Source of the DNA: Terebella lapidaria
Lineage: Eukaryota > Annelida > Polychaeta > Terebellida > Terebellidae
NCBI GenBank assembly: GCA_949152475.1
Contig: OX424566.1
Location: 17,507,177-17,571,176 of the forward strand
Length of the DNA: 64,000 nt
Reading direction: 5' to 3'
A model generated the notes under the pieces. That model searched no databases and had not been told where the DNA came from. It saw nothing but the letters and a program-made list of their open reading frames with translations. Position 1 is the first letter of the stretch; every line of letters begins with the position of its first letter. A program made the position numbers and the translations under genes. Positions 1-10,819 of this stretch are shown one piece after another.

Positions 1-196
1 CTAACGCCACCCAAAAATGACTTTTTAGAGGGCAAAGTCTTTATTGAGGGGGAGGGGGTCTTATCTGAAGGGTACCACTGTATTGGGACTAGTGAAATGA
101 ACCAACCCAGTTCATTTCCCCACTGTTGCGTATCTTGGTAAGATTTCCCTATTCATCCATGGCATCTATTTCTAACGTGTATCGGTTATTATTCAG

Positions 197-1493
197 GGCA
201 CTTTGTGGACACCGTCGAAGGTGATCGCTCGACTCGGCAAGGAAATTGACAACCCAGACTCTGTGTACTATTGGTGCTACAAGGTGCGCTGATATAACAC
301 AAGCAGGAGATTTTAGAGGATCTCGATCACACAATTATAATGGTTTTAATCAATCATAACTATCAATATTCATCCACATCCAGTGTCAAAAATTTTCAGC
401 ATGTTTCAATAAGTGACAAGTATTATGTATGGACAATGTATATTAACGGTCAGGTATGTGTTCGAGTACTTCATGATTTGTTGCCTTGGTTACAGAATAA
501 CATTCCCGTGTTCAGTCCCGCTCTGACGGATGGCTCTCTTGGAGATATGATCTACTTCCACTCATACAAAAACCCCGGTCTAGTCATCGATATAGTAGAA
601 GGTCAGTAATATACTGAATGGTGGAACTATGACACTAATAATGTGGAATACTTATATTCATGTGTGTGATAATACTTGAAAAAATTTTAGGAATACTTTC
701 TAAGTTATGAGTACACCTCTTGAATGATTACAAAATTGTGATGTTTTATCGTCAGTGTCTACAAATACTTGATGTTTTAGATATAAGGCGTATGAACATG
801 CAGGCCATGTACGCTGTCAACTCTGGTATGATCATCCTTGGAGGCGGCCTGATGAAACACCACATATGTAATGCTAATCTCATGGCAAGTGAAATTTACG
901 AGAAACTATTGTGTAGTGTAATAGTATTATATATACGTGTATGGTGAAAAAAAGCAGCATTTACTCTTTCACTGTCCCGATGAAGAGGGAAAAAACAACA
1001 TTTACTTTCACATGAGGAAAGTTCTATAATTAACCATAAACATTACATGTGATTCTCATCATGGCAAAAGGTATCGCATCAAAAATAAATTTGGTACATT
1101 AGGTCTATATGAATGAACGAATTCCATGTCTCTCACCAGAGGAATGGAGCAGACTTCTCTGTGTTTGTGAACACCGCATCGGAGTTTGATGGCAGCGACT
1201 CGGGCGCGCGGCCGGACGAGGCGATATCCTGGGGCAAAATCAAAAAGTCAGCCACGCCCGCCAAGGTGATATAATATTTACAAAAATTTCTTTGCCGCAA
1301 ATTTCCATTCAATCTCTACATAATTATGTCACAAAAATTTAATTACGGGTAATATGTGCATGGAAAGTTTTATATATTTTCACAAAATTTTTTTCTCCAG
1401 GTCTATGGTGAAGCGAGTATTATTTTCCCTTTGCTGGTGGCTGAGACATTTGCGCGGAGGAAAGAATTATTGAAAACTGAAAATAAAGCCTGA
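197..1493 (+). CDS. DHPS: deoxyhypusine synthase, last five exons (gene continues left of window)
   Basis: Deoxyhypusine synthase transfers the aminobutyl group of spermidine to one lysine of eIF5A, the first step of hypusine formation, in the cytosol. Five exons join in frame: 197-283, 496-601, 781-884, 1140-1265 and 1401-1493 (stop TGA), giving 171 C-terminal residues of a family of about 370. The exons encode family hallmarks in order: [81 protein letters not shown] (the lysine here corresponds to the catalytic lysine known from the human enzyme) and [10 protein letters not shown]. Phases agree at every junction (0, 1, 0, 0). The third intron uses a GC donor (GCAAGT at 885). No stop or frameshift is seen, so this looks functional. 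The first half lies outside the window. The family call is from memory of conserved motifs and is strong. Confidence 0.93.
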
Positions 1494-1635
1494 CATTGAA
1501 GTACAAAATGTCTGTGATGTTTTTGATCATTTTAGCTTCATATATTTCACGTGTATTTTCTCTGCATGGATGTTGTACTCGGTGGAGTATAATTGTATCC
1601 CCCGAACAAAGTTCGGCGGATACTATGGATTTACG

Positions 1636-1680
1636 ATCGTCGCGCCGCCGCCGCCGCCGCCGCCGCGTCCGCGTCCGCAG
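1636..1680. repeat. GCC/CCG trinucleotide tract
   Basis: An uninterrupted run of CCG triplets followed by TCCGCG variants. The overlapping reading frames (poly-Arg or poly-Pro) are a by-product of the repeat and are not treated as genes. Confidence 0.85.
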
Positions 1681-2119
1681 ACACTTTCTTGTGAACGCGC
1701 TACAGCTTACAAATCTGAACCGATTTTGATAATATTTTATATGGACATGACTTATGGTGAGATCTCAACACCTGTCGATTTTGGTTGCCATAGCAACCAA
1801 AATAGCCGATTGGCGTAACATTTTGTGCTCAAATTAGCCTGTTTAACACACATGGGTTGTGAACGCTCTACGGGTGGGAGTTTTCGATGAATGATGATGA
1901 AATCGCACAGGCTCAATGAGAAAGACCATCACACGAAACCTATTGTTTTTCAGAATGATCGAATAAATATTAATAAGTTTGAGAGGTTAACTTATTACAA
2001 CAATTAAAATGCCTACTTTGACATGTGTGATCACTCCAATAACCTGTACTATGAAAGCAAATTGCACTGGATTCTTGTTCAGAATACAGAACTTTGGTGA
2101 AAACAGAACAATATTACTG

Positions 2120-2540
2120 AATAAGTTAACATTGGTTTTACTAGTTAAGTGTATTATTGACCACAATAAAAATAGTTAAGATGAGAAACATTTATTATTG
2201 AGCTCAACAAGGTAAAGGTTTTGTCCAGTAGAGATTTCACAGGTGTAACCAAATAAGTTAACATTATTTTCACTAGTTAAGTCTATTATTGACCACAATA
2301 AAAATAGTTAAGACAAGAAACATTTATTATTGGGCTCAACAAGGTAAAGCTTCTGTGCAGTAGAGATTTCATGGCTGTAGCCGAATAAGTTAACATCATT
2401 TTTACTAGTTAAGTCTATTATTGACCTCAAGAAAAATAGTTAAGACAAGAAACATTTATTATTGAGCTCAACAATTTAAAAGTTTTGTCCAGTAGAGATT
2501 TCATGGGTGTAACTGGATAAGTTAACATTATTTTTACCAT
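2120..2540. repeat. 132-bp tandem repeat, about 3.2 copies
   Basis: The landmark AATAAGTTAAC recurs at 2120, 2252, 2384 and (GATAAGTTAAC) 2516, an exact 132-bp spacing. Each unit contains ACTAGTTAAGT, TTGACC and GTAGAGATTTCA. No coding capacity. Confidence 0.9.
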
Positions 2541-2544
2541 TAAA

Positions 2545-2985
2545 GTCAATTTTTACTTCGAATTTCAACTCGAAACCAAGTTTGGCACATATTATGAATT
2601 AAAATATAATTTATGGTAAAAAAATCGATCTGGCTCCAATTTCGTCATCGTGAAATGCAGTTTTGGTAAACTTTTACTTGAATTTCAGCTTGAAACCAAG
2701 TTTGGCACATAATTATTATGAATTAAAATTTAAATTATGGTGAAAAGTTTGATCTTGGTCAACTTTTACTTTGAATTTCAACTTGGAACCAAGTTTGGCA
2801 TATAGTATGAGTTGAAATATAATTTATGGTGAAAAGTTCGATCTGGCTCCAATTTAGTCATCTTGAAATGCAGTTTTTGTCAACTTTTGCTTGAATTTCA
2901 ACTTGGAACCAAGTTTGTCAAATATTCTGAGTTGAAGTATAACTTTAGGTGAAAACTTTTATCTGGCTGTAATTTCGTTATTTTA
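2545..2985. repeat. 120-bp tandem repeat, about 4 copies
   Basis: The landmark AACCAAGTTTG recurs at spacings of 120, 93 and 120 bp (about 2573, 2693, 2786, 2906). The second unit has lost about 27 bp. It directly follows the 132-bp array in the same element. Confidence 0.85.
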
Positions 2986-3457
2986 TCGAACATGTCGAAA
3001 TGGAAATTCATATGCAGTGATTTTAGTGGTGATCTTGAATTCGACCTTCAATAAGCTTGAAAGGTTTCACACTCACAATGTACATCAGTGATATATTTGG
3101 GGCAACAGGGATGATAGGGCTACGGGGGATACACCCAAGCGGTCGTAGGCGACCGGAAGCGTCTAGTATATGTTGTATGTATGTGTATGAGTCATATCGT
3201 GTTCATTATTAATACGTTCAACAAACTATTGTGTGAAATATAAGAACAAATTTGGCCACTGTACATGTATATGTACCGGTAAATGTACATGTGATAATAT
3301 TGTATTCCAAATTCTTTTGGGTTTTCAACCCACCAAGTTGAACAGCCATCATTTGTGAACCGTACAATATTGTCCAGCACAGCAAACAAGCTGTATAACT
3401 GAATTCACTGTAACTGAATTCTCCACATTTCCTATTGATTTACCATATAACTGTATT

Positions 3458-4852
3458 GTTAGGTTACCGGACCTATGGTCCAATAACCTATTGGCATGGC
3501 GTTGCGTCCGTCGTCCGTCGTCGTCCGTCGTCGTCCACATTTTTATCTTTTTTGTTTACGGGCGAATTTTTCTGAAATTTTGCACAAAAATACTTAGAAA
3601 TAACTCAAGAAGGAGGTATTTTTTAGTTTTTTGATTTTCGTATTTTTTCCAAAATGGCGGCCGTTTTCGACGAAAAATGCCTGATTTTGGACTTTGGCGG
3701 CCATTTTCTCAAAATCTGTTCAGGAACTTTTTTTTCTTTTTGATACATAACACTCCTCATATGTACTCCTATGATGTCTATAAATTTCGTTGCGCTCGAA
3801 TCGCTCGAAGTGGGCTATTTCGGCCCAAATGGGACTTTCCCATGTTAAATTCTCCTATGCTTGATAATGGAACACATTATGCCTAGTATCTCACTTAAAA
3901 TTGAGATTTGAGACTAGGAATCAATTGTGGACATATAGGAAATGATATATGCTGAATATTCTCATGACCTTGAATTTGACCTCTGACCTCAGTTTCAAAG
4001 TCAGAGCACAAAATGGCTTATATCTCGCTTATTATTGACTCTAAAGCTTAGGAATCAATTGTGGACATATAGGAAATGATATATGCTGAATATTCTGATG
4101 GCCTTGAATTTGACCTTTGACCCCATTTTCAAGGTCATAGTACAAAATGGCTTATATCTCGCTTATTATCGACTCTAAAGCTTAGGAATCAATTGTGGAC
4201 ATATAGGAAATGATATATACTGAATATTCTGATGACCTTAAATTTGACCTTTGACCCCATTTTCAAGGTCATAGGACAAAATGGCTAATACCTCGCTTGT
4301 TATCGACTTTACAGCTTAGGAATCAGTTATGAACATATAGGAAATGATATGTGCAAATTATTGTCATGACCTTGAATTTTACCTTTGACCTCATTTTCAA
4401 GGTCACAGGAGAAAATGGCTAATATCTCACTTATTATTGATTTTACAGCTTAGGAATCAATTGTGGACATATAGGAAATAATATATGCTGAATATTCTCG
4501 TGACCTTGAATTTGATCTCTGACCTCATTTTCAAGGTCCAAGGACAAACTGGCTCACATCTTGCTCCTCTATTGTCTGTATGGCTTGGGAATCAATTGTG
4601 GACATATAGAAAATGATATACAATGTACACTGAATATTTTGATGACCTTGAATTTGAACTTTGCTTTCATTTTCAAGGCCACAGCACGAAATTGCTGATA
4701 TCTCTCTGATTATTGAATTTACAGCTTAGCAATCAACTGTGGACATGATGCTTAATATTATATATGCTGAATATTCTCTTGACCTTGAATTTAACCAGTG
4801 GCCTGGCTAACATCTAAAATATTAAACATTGTCCGGTAACCTATCTTTGGCC
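3458..4852. mobile_element. non-autonomous element with inverted ends and a 134-bp array
   Basis: TAGGTTACCGGAC near 3460 is matched in inverse by GTCCGGTAACCTA near 4831-4845. A CGTCCGTCGTC tract follows the left end, then about 350 bp of unique sequence (CAAATGGGACTTTCCCATGT near 3829), then the satellite. A shorter, decayed relative with the same CAAATGGGACTTTCCCATGT block lies at 17690-17975, and its TTGTCCGGTAA right end is also present there. Left ends resembling this one (TTACCGG plus CCGTCCGTCGTCC) occur again at about 36308 and 36687. No transposase ORF is seen. Confidence 0.6.
3890..4800. repeat. 134-bp tandem repeat, about 7 copies, rich in nuclear-receptor half-sites
   Basis: AGGAATCAATTG-type landmarks sit at 3916, 4050, 4184, 4318 and 4452 (exactly 134 bp apart), then at 4587 and 4738 in decayed units. 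The best units hold TGACCTTGA, then TGACCTTTGACCC (a DR1 arrangement of AGGTCA half-sites on the - strand), then TCAAGGTCA. Whether any receptor binds is unknown. Confidence 0.9.
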
Positions 4853-5164
4853 CTCGGCCTAATTTTTTGTTACCGCATGAATCTAAATATCTCCATCTAG
4901 TATTAATAACAAGTATTTTAATTAAATATTGTCAACGAAGCTAAAATCAGGTACGTGCAAAAATCATAGCTCTGGATTAAATGGTATAATATGTGTAGGC
5001 ACATGCTTTTAGATGGAAAGACGAAATATTAAAATATGTCCAGATCAATTCACGCGTTATGATTTCAATAATTCACGAACGTTATGATTTCACCGTCACA
5101 AACTTGTCACTCCATGTATTATAGGACATAGCACGCCATTTTCAGTTACAGCGTTCCCTGCGAT

Positions 5165-5735
5165 ACTTATACTCTGATTTTTCTAACTCTTTTACACTGT
5201 TTTTCGCTGATATTTTCGCGGTGCTAAATTGTATCGTATTATAAATTGGCATACTTCACTTGGGATTCAAACGGCAATATCGCACCAAATTTCAGACTTC
5301 TATTGCGAAAACTGAAAAAGTTGGCAATCTACCCCAATGTTAAATTTAACTCAATCACTGAATTTCAGCGTCCGTACACGATTTTGTACATTTTATCGAT
5401 TTTGCGGAGGGTAATCTTTCGAAATCAACATGTTTGTGTAGAATATATGTATCTTCTGATGAAAAGAAAGAACAATACTTTGAATCCTAATGGCTGTAAA
5501 CATGACCAAATCCTCGAATATGCTTCTATTCCCAATAACCTGTTAAGGGGCTGAAATTTAACATTGGGGTAGATTGCCAACTTCTTCAATTTTTTGCGAT
5601 AGAAGTCTGAAACTCGGCATAAAGTTGCCGTTTGACATCCAGGTGAAGTATGTTAAGTTGTAGAACGATACCATGTAACACCGCAAAAAAATCAGCAAAA
5701 CACAGTGTAAACGAGTGAGAAAAGGACTTTTAGCG
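5165..5735. mobile_element. foldback element with arms of about 180 bp
   Basis: The left arm (about 5170-5353) and right arm (about 5550-5735) are imperfect reverse complements. Both contain CAGACTTCTAT, AGTTGGCAATCTACCCCAAT, AAACGGCAA and TTTACACTGT in opposite orders. About 200 bp separate the arms. A second, truncated copy of the family lies at 44250-44675. There is no protein-coding potential, so it is probably a MITE or foldback transposon moved by a transposase elsewhere. Confidence 0.7.
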
Positions 5736-8215
5736 GTAAAATCCCACGAATGCCCCACCAATGCGCCTATAGTGTACAGTACGATGTCTCATTATTAGGA
5801 AGTCAGGCACAGCAATAGGTGTTCCTCTCTTGTCAGGAATGTTCAGTTACCCGGATTCAATTTCTTTCATGAATTCTGTGAGTATACTCCTGTGAGTATC
5901 GCGAGTCAAATCAGTGTTTTACAATTTGGCTCCAGACAACTGATCACTAAGACAGATCACCACAACGTACACAGCACAAAAATTGTCAACAGTGCATGAA
6001 TATGGCCCCTTTAATATTATGATAATCTCTAAATGTCAAATTAATGCCAGAAATAGTGGTATTAAATATAGCGTAAGAATAGAAAAAGCAAAATTTTATC
6101 AACTGAAGGCGGATGCGGCCATATTTGACACGGCCGAAACTACCCTGGTAACGATGAAGCAGTTTGATGATTTTTCATATCTGGGCAGCCAATAGTGCAT
6201 CCCATTCCAAGAAAGAAATAATAACCATAATAACTGAATAAACCAGCCAGAACGTTGCATAACTGTCGGATCCGGTGTTTCCCTGATCCCACACTCCACA
6301 TCGTGAGATCAAACCAGAGCGTGACACCGATCTGTGACCCACAATTCACAAAGAGAGAGATAATATGTCAGTAAGACAAATAAGACCATGGTCATGAATA
6401 CGGGTAGTGGTCATGAATACATCAGCCTACAATGATGTTTGGCAACAGGATATGGAACTGTTCAAGCGCTGGATCTTGAGGCACATACAGCACCTCCCTT
6501 TGTCAATCCTACATCGGCATTTGCAACTAAGAACCTGGCCTCCAACAGCTCCACTGCCAAGAATCGATCTCTCCTCGCCAGGGATGTCCTTCCGTCTGCA
6601 TTTGTTTTATTTGACAATCCACCAAGTGAGCAAGCCAGGAGGCCACCACAGCTCACCGGGTGCACACTGTACAGAAGATTCATCTTACAAGGTTACCTTG
6701 ACCACATTGCTTGTATGAATGGCACTAGCTTTGGAGCAGTACTGTCCATGTGACACGTGATTTCAGAGGGGTCTGTGATAAGAAGCAAAAGCTACAATAT
6801 CCACTGCAAGCAGTAATGACAAGGCCTAAGGGAGGCTCAACAGCTTGCTCACCGTGTCAAAATGAACCAGAAGACACTGCTCGCTTCTTGCTCAGATGCG
6901 CTCGGACAGCTCTCAGTTTGGAGAAAGCATGTGGACAGCTAGAGAGTATTGTAGTTGAGGCCTGATGAAAATATGGGCGACCATATTCCAGAGCGAGATG
7001 CTAACTGTCCACCTAATACTAGACAGTGGACAATGCATGTATTCATCCTACCAGTTTCAGAGGCAGTTAAGATTAAAGCTCGAAATTGTATCCCGGAAGT
7101 CTATGTTCCACCTGCCCTGTGCCGAAGAGCTGAGATGGTAATAAAGTGGGATGGATAAGCGTATCCAAAGTACTCAGGAAATCACTACAACGAGAACAAG
7201 AACAAGACTTGCAGAAACATGAAAGAAAATGTTCTTGACTCCCATGATAGGCTTCATCCAAGGCGTAAATGAACTGACTCTAGCTCACCTTTCACGAGGC
7301 CGGGGCCCACTAGAAACCCAGAACTATCTGGGGTTTTGTATTATACATCGCATGATACGTTGTATATAATACATGACGCATGGACTTGAATGGACAACAT
7401 GTGAAAAAAACACCGGTATTCTGGTGCTGGCACTGTTTTAACACCAATTTGCTTCCCTACTCCACACGCAATATTCCGTGAACATCTACTGACATATTGC
7501 CTTGTAAGCCTGGCAAATATTTTTTTTAATTTAAGATTTTTTTCATGATTATTTTCACGCATGCCTTATAAGCACCTAATCAGCCCAGCACGAAACTCTG
7601 GATTAGGCGCAACCATCATACAGGGTGCACAAGGTCTCCTTGCTTGCTTCGTCCAAAGTATCCAAGTAGGGCCTACATGTACCAGTCCCTGGACGTATTG
7701 AGTGGTACTAGTAAGCGAGGAGGAGTCACAAGCAATAGCATGAAAACATCTCGAATCGACACCTTTACAAAATTGCATCATCTATCAAACATGGAGAAAT
7801 TACATTTAACCCTACGGTCAAAGTATTTCTAAGCCATAAACAGCTTGAGCATCCTGATACAAACTAGTCGAGGTTGTCATTGAAGAGAGATAAGTCTTTG
7901 TAACACAGATTGGTCTTCACTGGGTTCCCGTATATTTGGATGACTTTGTCAAACACTGAGATGGTTTAGAGGACACTCTAACAACCTCAAGGTCGGCCTA
8001 GACAAAGTAGCAGGCTCCGAGTTGGCTACGAAACCGAAAATAGACATACTCAGAAAGGTCGCTACTTGCTATACATCTTATGTTCTCGGTGAATGGTGCG
8101 ACCTAGTCTCGCCAAGGTTGATGGGATAAGGAAATGGACAAGAGCCACAAACCCGCCCACCACAGCTCTTGTTTTATCACCTGCAGCAGAAACATGCTCT
8201 TGAGCAGACCAGAGT
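5736..8215. other. no confident gene; possibly decayed coding DNA at 6400-7260
   Basis: Short open frames of up to 104 codons cluster at 6407-7158 on both strands with higher GC than the surroundings. This suggests an old coding segment broken by frameshifts, but I recognise no domain and cannot assign a strand. The remainder is AT-rich with no clear repeats. Confidence 0.35.
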
Positions 8216-9335
8216 CAGCATCATCAATGAAGCAAGTTAGGGACATGTCCTATGCCAATATGCTATTGTAATTCTGCCTGATATAATTCAGTGACAAAAT
8301 CAACCAAACTGAACGATGTTGCATTCTCTGAAATCAAAATAGGGCATGTACGGCTTATGGCACATATTTCTATGCGATTCAGTTTTCTTCCAGCTCTATG
8401 CGATATAACTGGAAGAGAATTGGTGGAATGGATCAACCCTGATCTGTGCAACTTCGTATATAAGCATCCGATACAGGACACACCATTTGCCCATGTATCA
8501 CGTTCAGGAAGTTCACCGAATAATTTATTAATTCGATGTGCGAACGATGCCATCTCCTCGACTGGACAAAACGGTTTAACGGTACACAATTATGGTAAAT
8601 AGCACAGTTAATCACATTCAACACTGTGTTCGCCAGGACAGATTCTTTGGTTGCAAAAATCCTCAGACACATGTCCTCACGTTGGTTATATAACATCATA
8701 TTTCGTCGAAGTAGCAGCCTATGTCACAAAAGTTTGCTGGAGACTGAATATACCCATCCTTCTCTGAAAAAGAAAGGTTGTCAGCATCATCAATGGAACA
8801 ATTCAAGGACATGTCCTATGCCAATATACTATTGTAATTCGGCCTGCTATCATTCAGTGACAAAATCAACCAAACTAAACAGTGTTGCATTCTCTGAAAT
8901 CAAAATAGGGCATGTACGGCTTATGGCACATATTTGTATGCAATTCAGTTTTCTTCCAGCTCTATGCGATATAACTGGAAGACAATTGGTGGATTGGATT
9001 ACCCATGATCTGTGCAACTTCGAATACACCATTTGCCCATTATCAAGTTCAGGAAGTTCACCGAATAATTTATGAATCCGATGTGTGAACGATACCATCT
9101 CCTCGACTGGACAACACGGATTTACGGTACACAATTATGGGAAATACATTAGCACAGCTTATCACATTCTACACTGTGTTCGCCAGGTCAGATTCTTAGG
9201 TTGCAAGAATCCCCAGACACATGTCCACACTTTGGTTCCTTATAACATCATAATTCATCTAAGTAGCAGCTTATGTCACAAAAGTTTCCTGGAAACTGAA
9301 TATACCCATCCTTCTGTGATTGGAAAAAGAAATGT
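8216..9335. repeat. 566-bp tandem duplication
   Basis: Unit 1 begins with CAGCATCATCAATG at 8216 and unit 2 with the same word at 8782. Both continue through GACATGTCCTATGCCAATAT, TGACAAAATCAACCAAACT, CTATGCGATATAACTGGAAG and AATATACCCATCCTTCT. Frames of 108 and 103 codons in unit 1 are not preserved through unit 2 (length differences near 9020), so I do not call a gene. Origin unknown. Confidence 0.85.
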
Positions 9336-9465
9336 TGGTTGTCGAGTGTGTGCTCTGATATATGTTCCATGTGGTGACTATGCAGATGAAATCAAATCAG
9401 ATGGCAGATAAGGGATCTGGTAGTAGATGAATATCGCAGTGATTCATTCTTGTGATATATACAAC

Positions 9466-10699
9466 TCAGCAACACGTCCCATGAGAAGTACTGACTGAGC
9501 AGCCAGCACCTCGTTCCCTACTCCAGGTGTATCCAAAGAGCGCCATGTCTCTTTCGTAGACCCGCAGAAGGCCTTGGACTGTGTCCTTGTCTATCTCCCG
9601 GTACAGACTCGAGACCTGTGCCAACTTGTCCGCCACTCCCCGCCTCTCATTGTTCGTGTGGATCAGTTTGGGGATGGCTTCGGGGTCCGTGACGTTAGCT
9701 AGATGAGCGTACAGCTGTTCCATGTCACTTGATAAAGTCTCCAGTTTGAATACTCCATGGTATCGCATGTGACATGGTTGGCAATGCTCGTAGTATGTGT
9801 TCCAATGCGGATTGCGAAATTTATGGTCATGTTTTTCACTGACCAGTTCCAAGAATGAATTGAAATCGAGATTGTCTCTCGACATTCTAAAAGTTCCATT
9901 CCCGAGTCCTCTCTCTTCATAATATTGTTGGACCAATTGTAGTACCCCATTCACTGCATGTGACTTCCCAGGGATTGACAGTTTGTGTTTCCAGGCTGAT
10001 CTCAGGCGGTCAAACGGGTGTCGCACGACCACAAACTTGTAATACGTACGCAACACTCGTCTCTGTTCTTGTTTTGGTAAGTCACATAACATCTTCACTC
10101 CAGTCTTGTTACGGAACTCATGCATTCGCACTGCCCATCCCGTCACAAAGTCACGCCTAGCGAGTTTGCCGATCAGGGCTTTGAAGGATTTGCTGCCACA
10201 CTTCGGTATGTCACAGTAGATGAGTTTGTGTTGGTGGGACACCATCAAGTTCCTACAGAGCCGTGGTTTGTAGACGGGTTCACGTCTCCAGCCTTCTCTC
10301 CGACAGAGGTCATGCAACAAAGCTAGACGGTCCTCCACAGTACAGGTCGTGTGTGTCGTCTCTTCAGATTCAGAGGCTATTGTATGGGAAAGGAAGGAAC
10401 ACAATATAAAAACTACATCATAATAGTTGCATGCATGGGTTATTGATTCCAAGCATACCAACAAGAGATACATGTGCCAACCAATCTGCGTATGAGGCCA
10501 TGGAAATTGCCTCCGTAATCTTACCTTTAATTGCTGAAGACCATATCACATCAGAAGGAGTTTCGTCCACTCGCCGGGTCTTCGCAAGAGAAGTGGAGAT
10601 AACAACCAATGATGAAAGCGACAAAATAAATATCATTTTCACAAGCCATCGTTCATACTTTCTAGATATTGGAATGCCAACAGTGTGCATTTTTATCAT
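9466..10699 (-). CDS. Golgi carbohydrate sulfotransferase, CHST8-14/HNK-1ST type (two exons)
   Basis: Type II Golgi sulfotransferase that would move sulfate from PAPS to a glycan. Exon 1 is 10525-10699 (start ATG at 10699, donor GTAAGA) and exon 2 is 9466-10376 (acceptor after ACAATAG). Both are phase 1, giving 361 aa, a normal family length. Residues about 19-38 form a hydrophobic signal anchor after a short basic cytosolic tail. The 5'-phosphosulfate-binding segment is IPKCGSKSFK (about 115-124) and the 3'-phosphate-binding segment is VVVRHPFDRLRSAW (about 174-187). Cysteines near 70, 83, 99 and a CQPC motif later could form lumenal disulfides. The ORF is intact. Acceptor glycan specificity cannot be read from sequence. 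The gene points away from the P450 array, and a decayed relative sits at 19.5 kb. Confidence 0.9.
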
Positions 10700-10819
10700 T
10701 GTTTCCTGCAGTTACGAATTGAAAAAGAACACTTTGGGATTTATATTGATTGTGGTTAATCTGCAACATGAATTATCGCCCCGTTTGCAATTATCAGTAT
10801 CAGTGACTCGGTGGTGGTA

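Larger units (their letters stand above)
1595..3172. mobile_element. non-autonomous TIR element carrying two tandem arrays
   Basis: The left end reads GTATCCCCCG (about 1597) and the right end carries its inverted match CGGGGGATAC (about 3125-3155). Inside, in order, are a GCC-rich tract, about 400 bp of unique AT-rich DNA, a 132-bp array and a 120-bp array. No ORF resembles a transposase. The layout (short inverted ends, trinucleotide tract near the left end, central satellite) recurs in the element at 3458-4852. The exact right boundary and any target duplication are unclear. A Helitron-like origin is an alternative. Confidence 0.5.

Noticed and set aside
8291-9134. Open frames of 94-149 codons in the 566-bp duplication
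   Set aside because: They are not conserved between the two units, no domain is seen, and frames on both strands are equally open.
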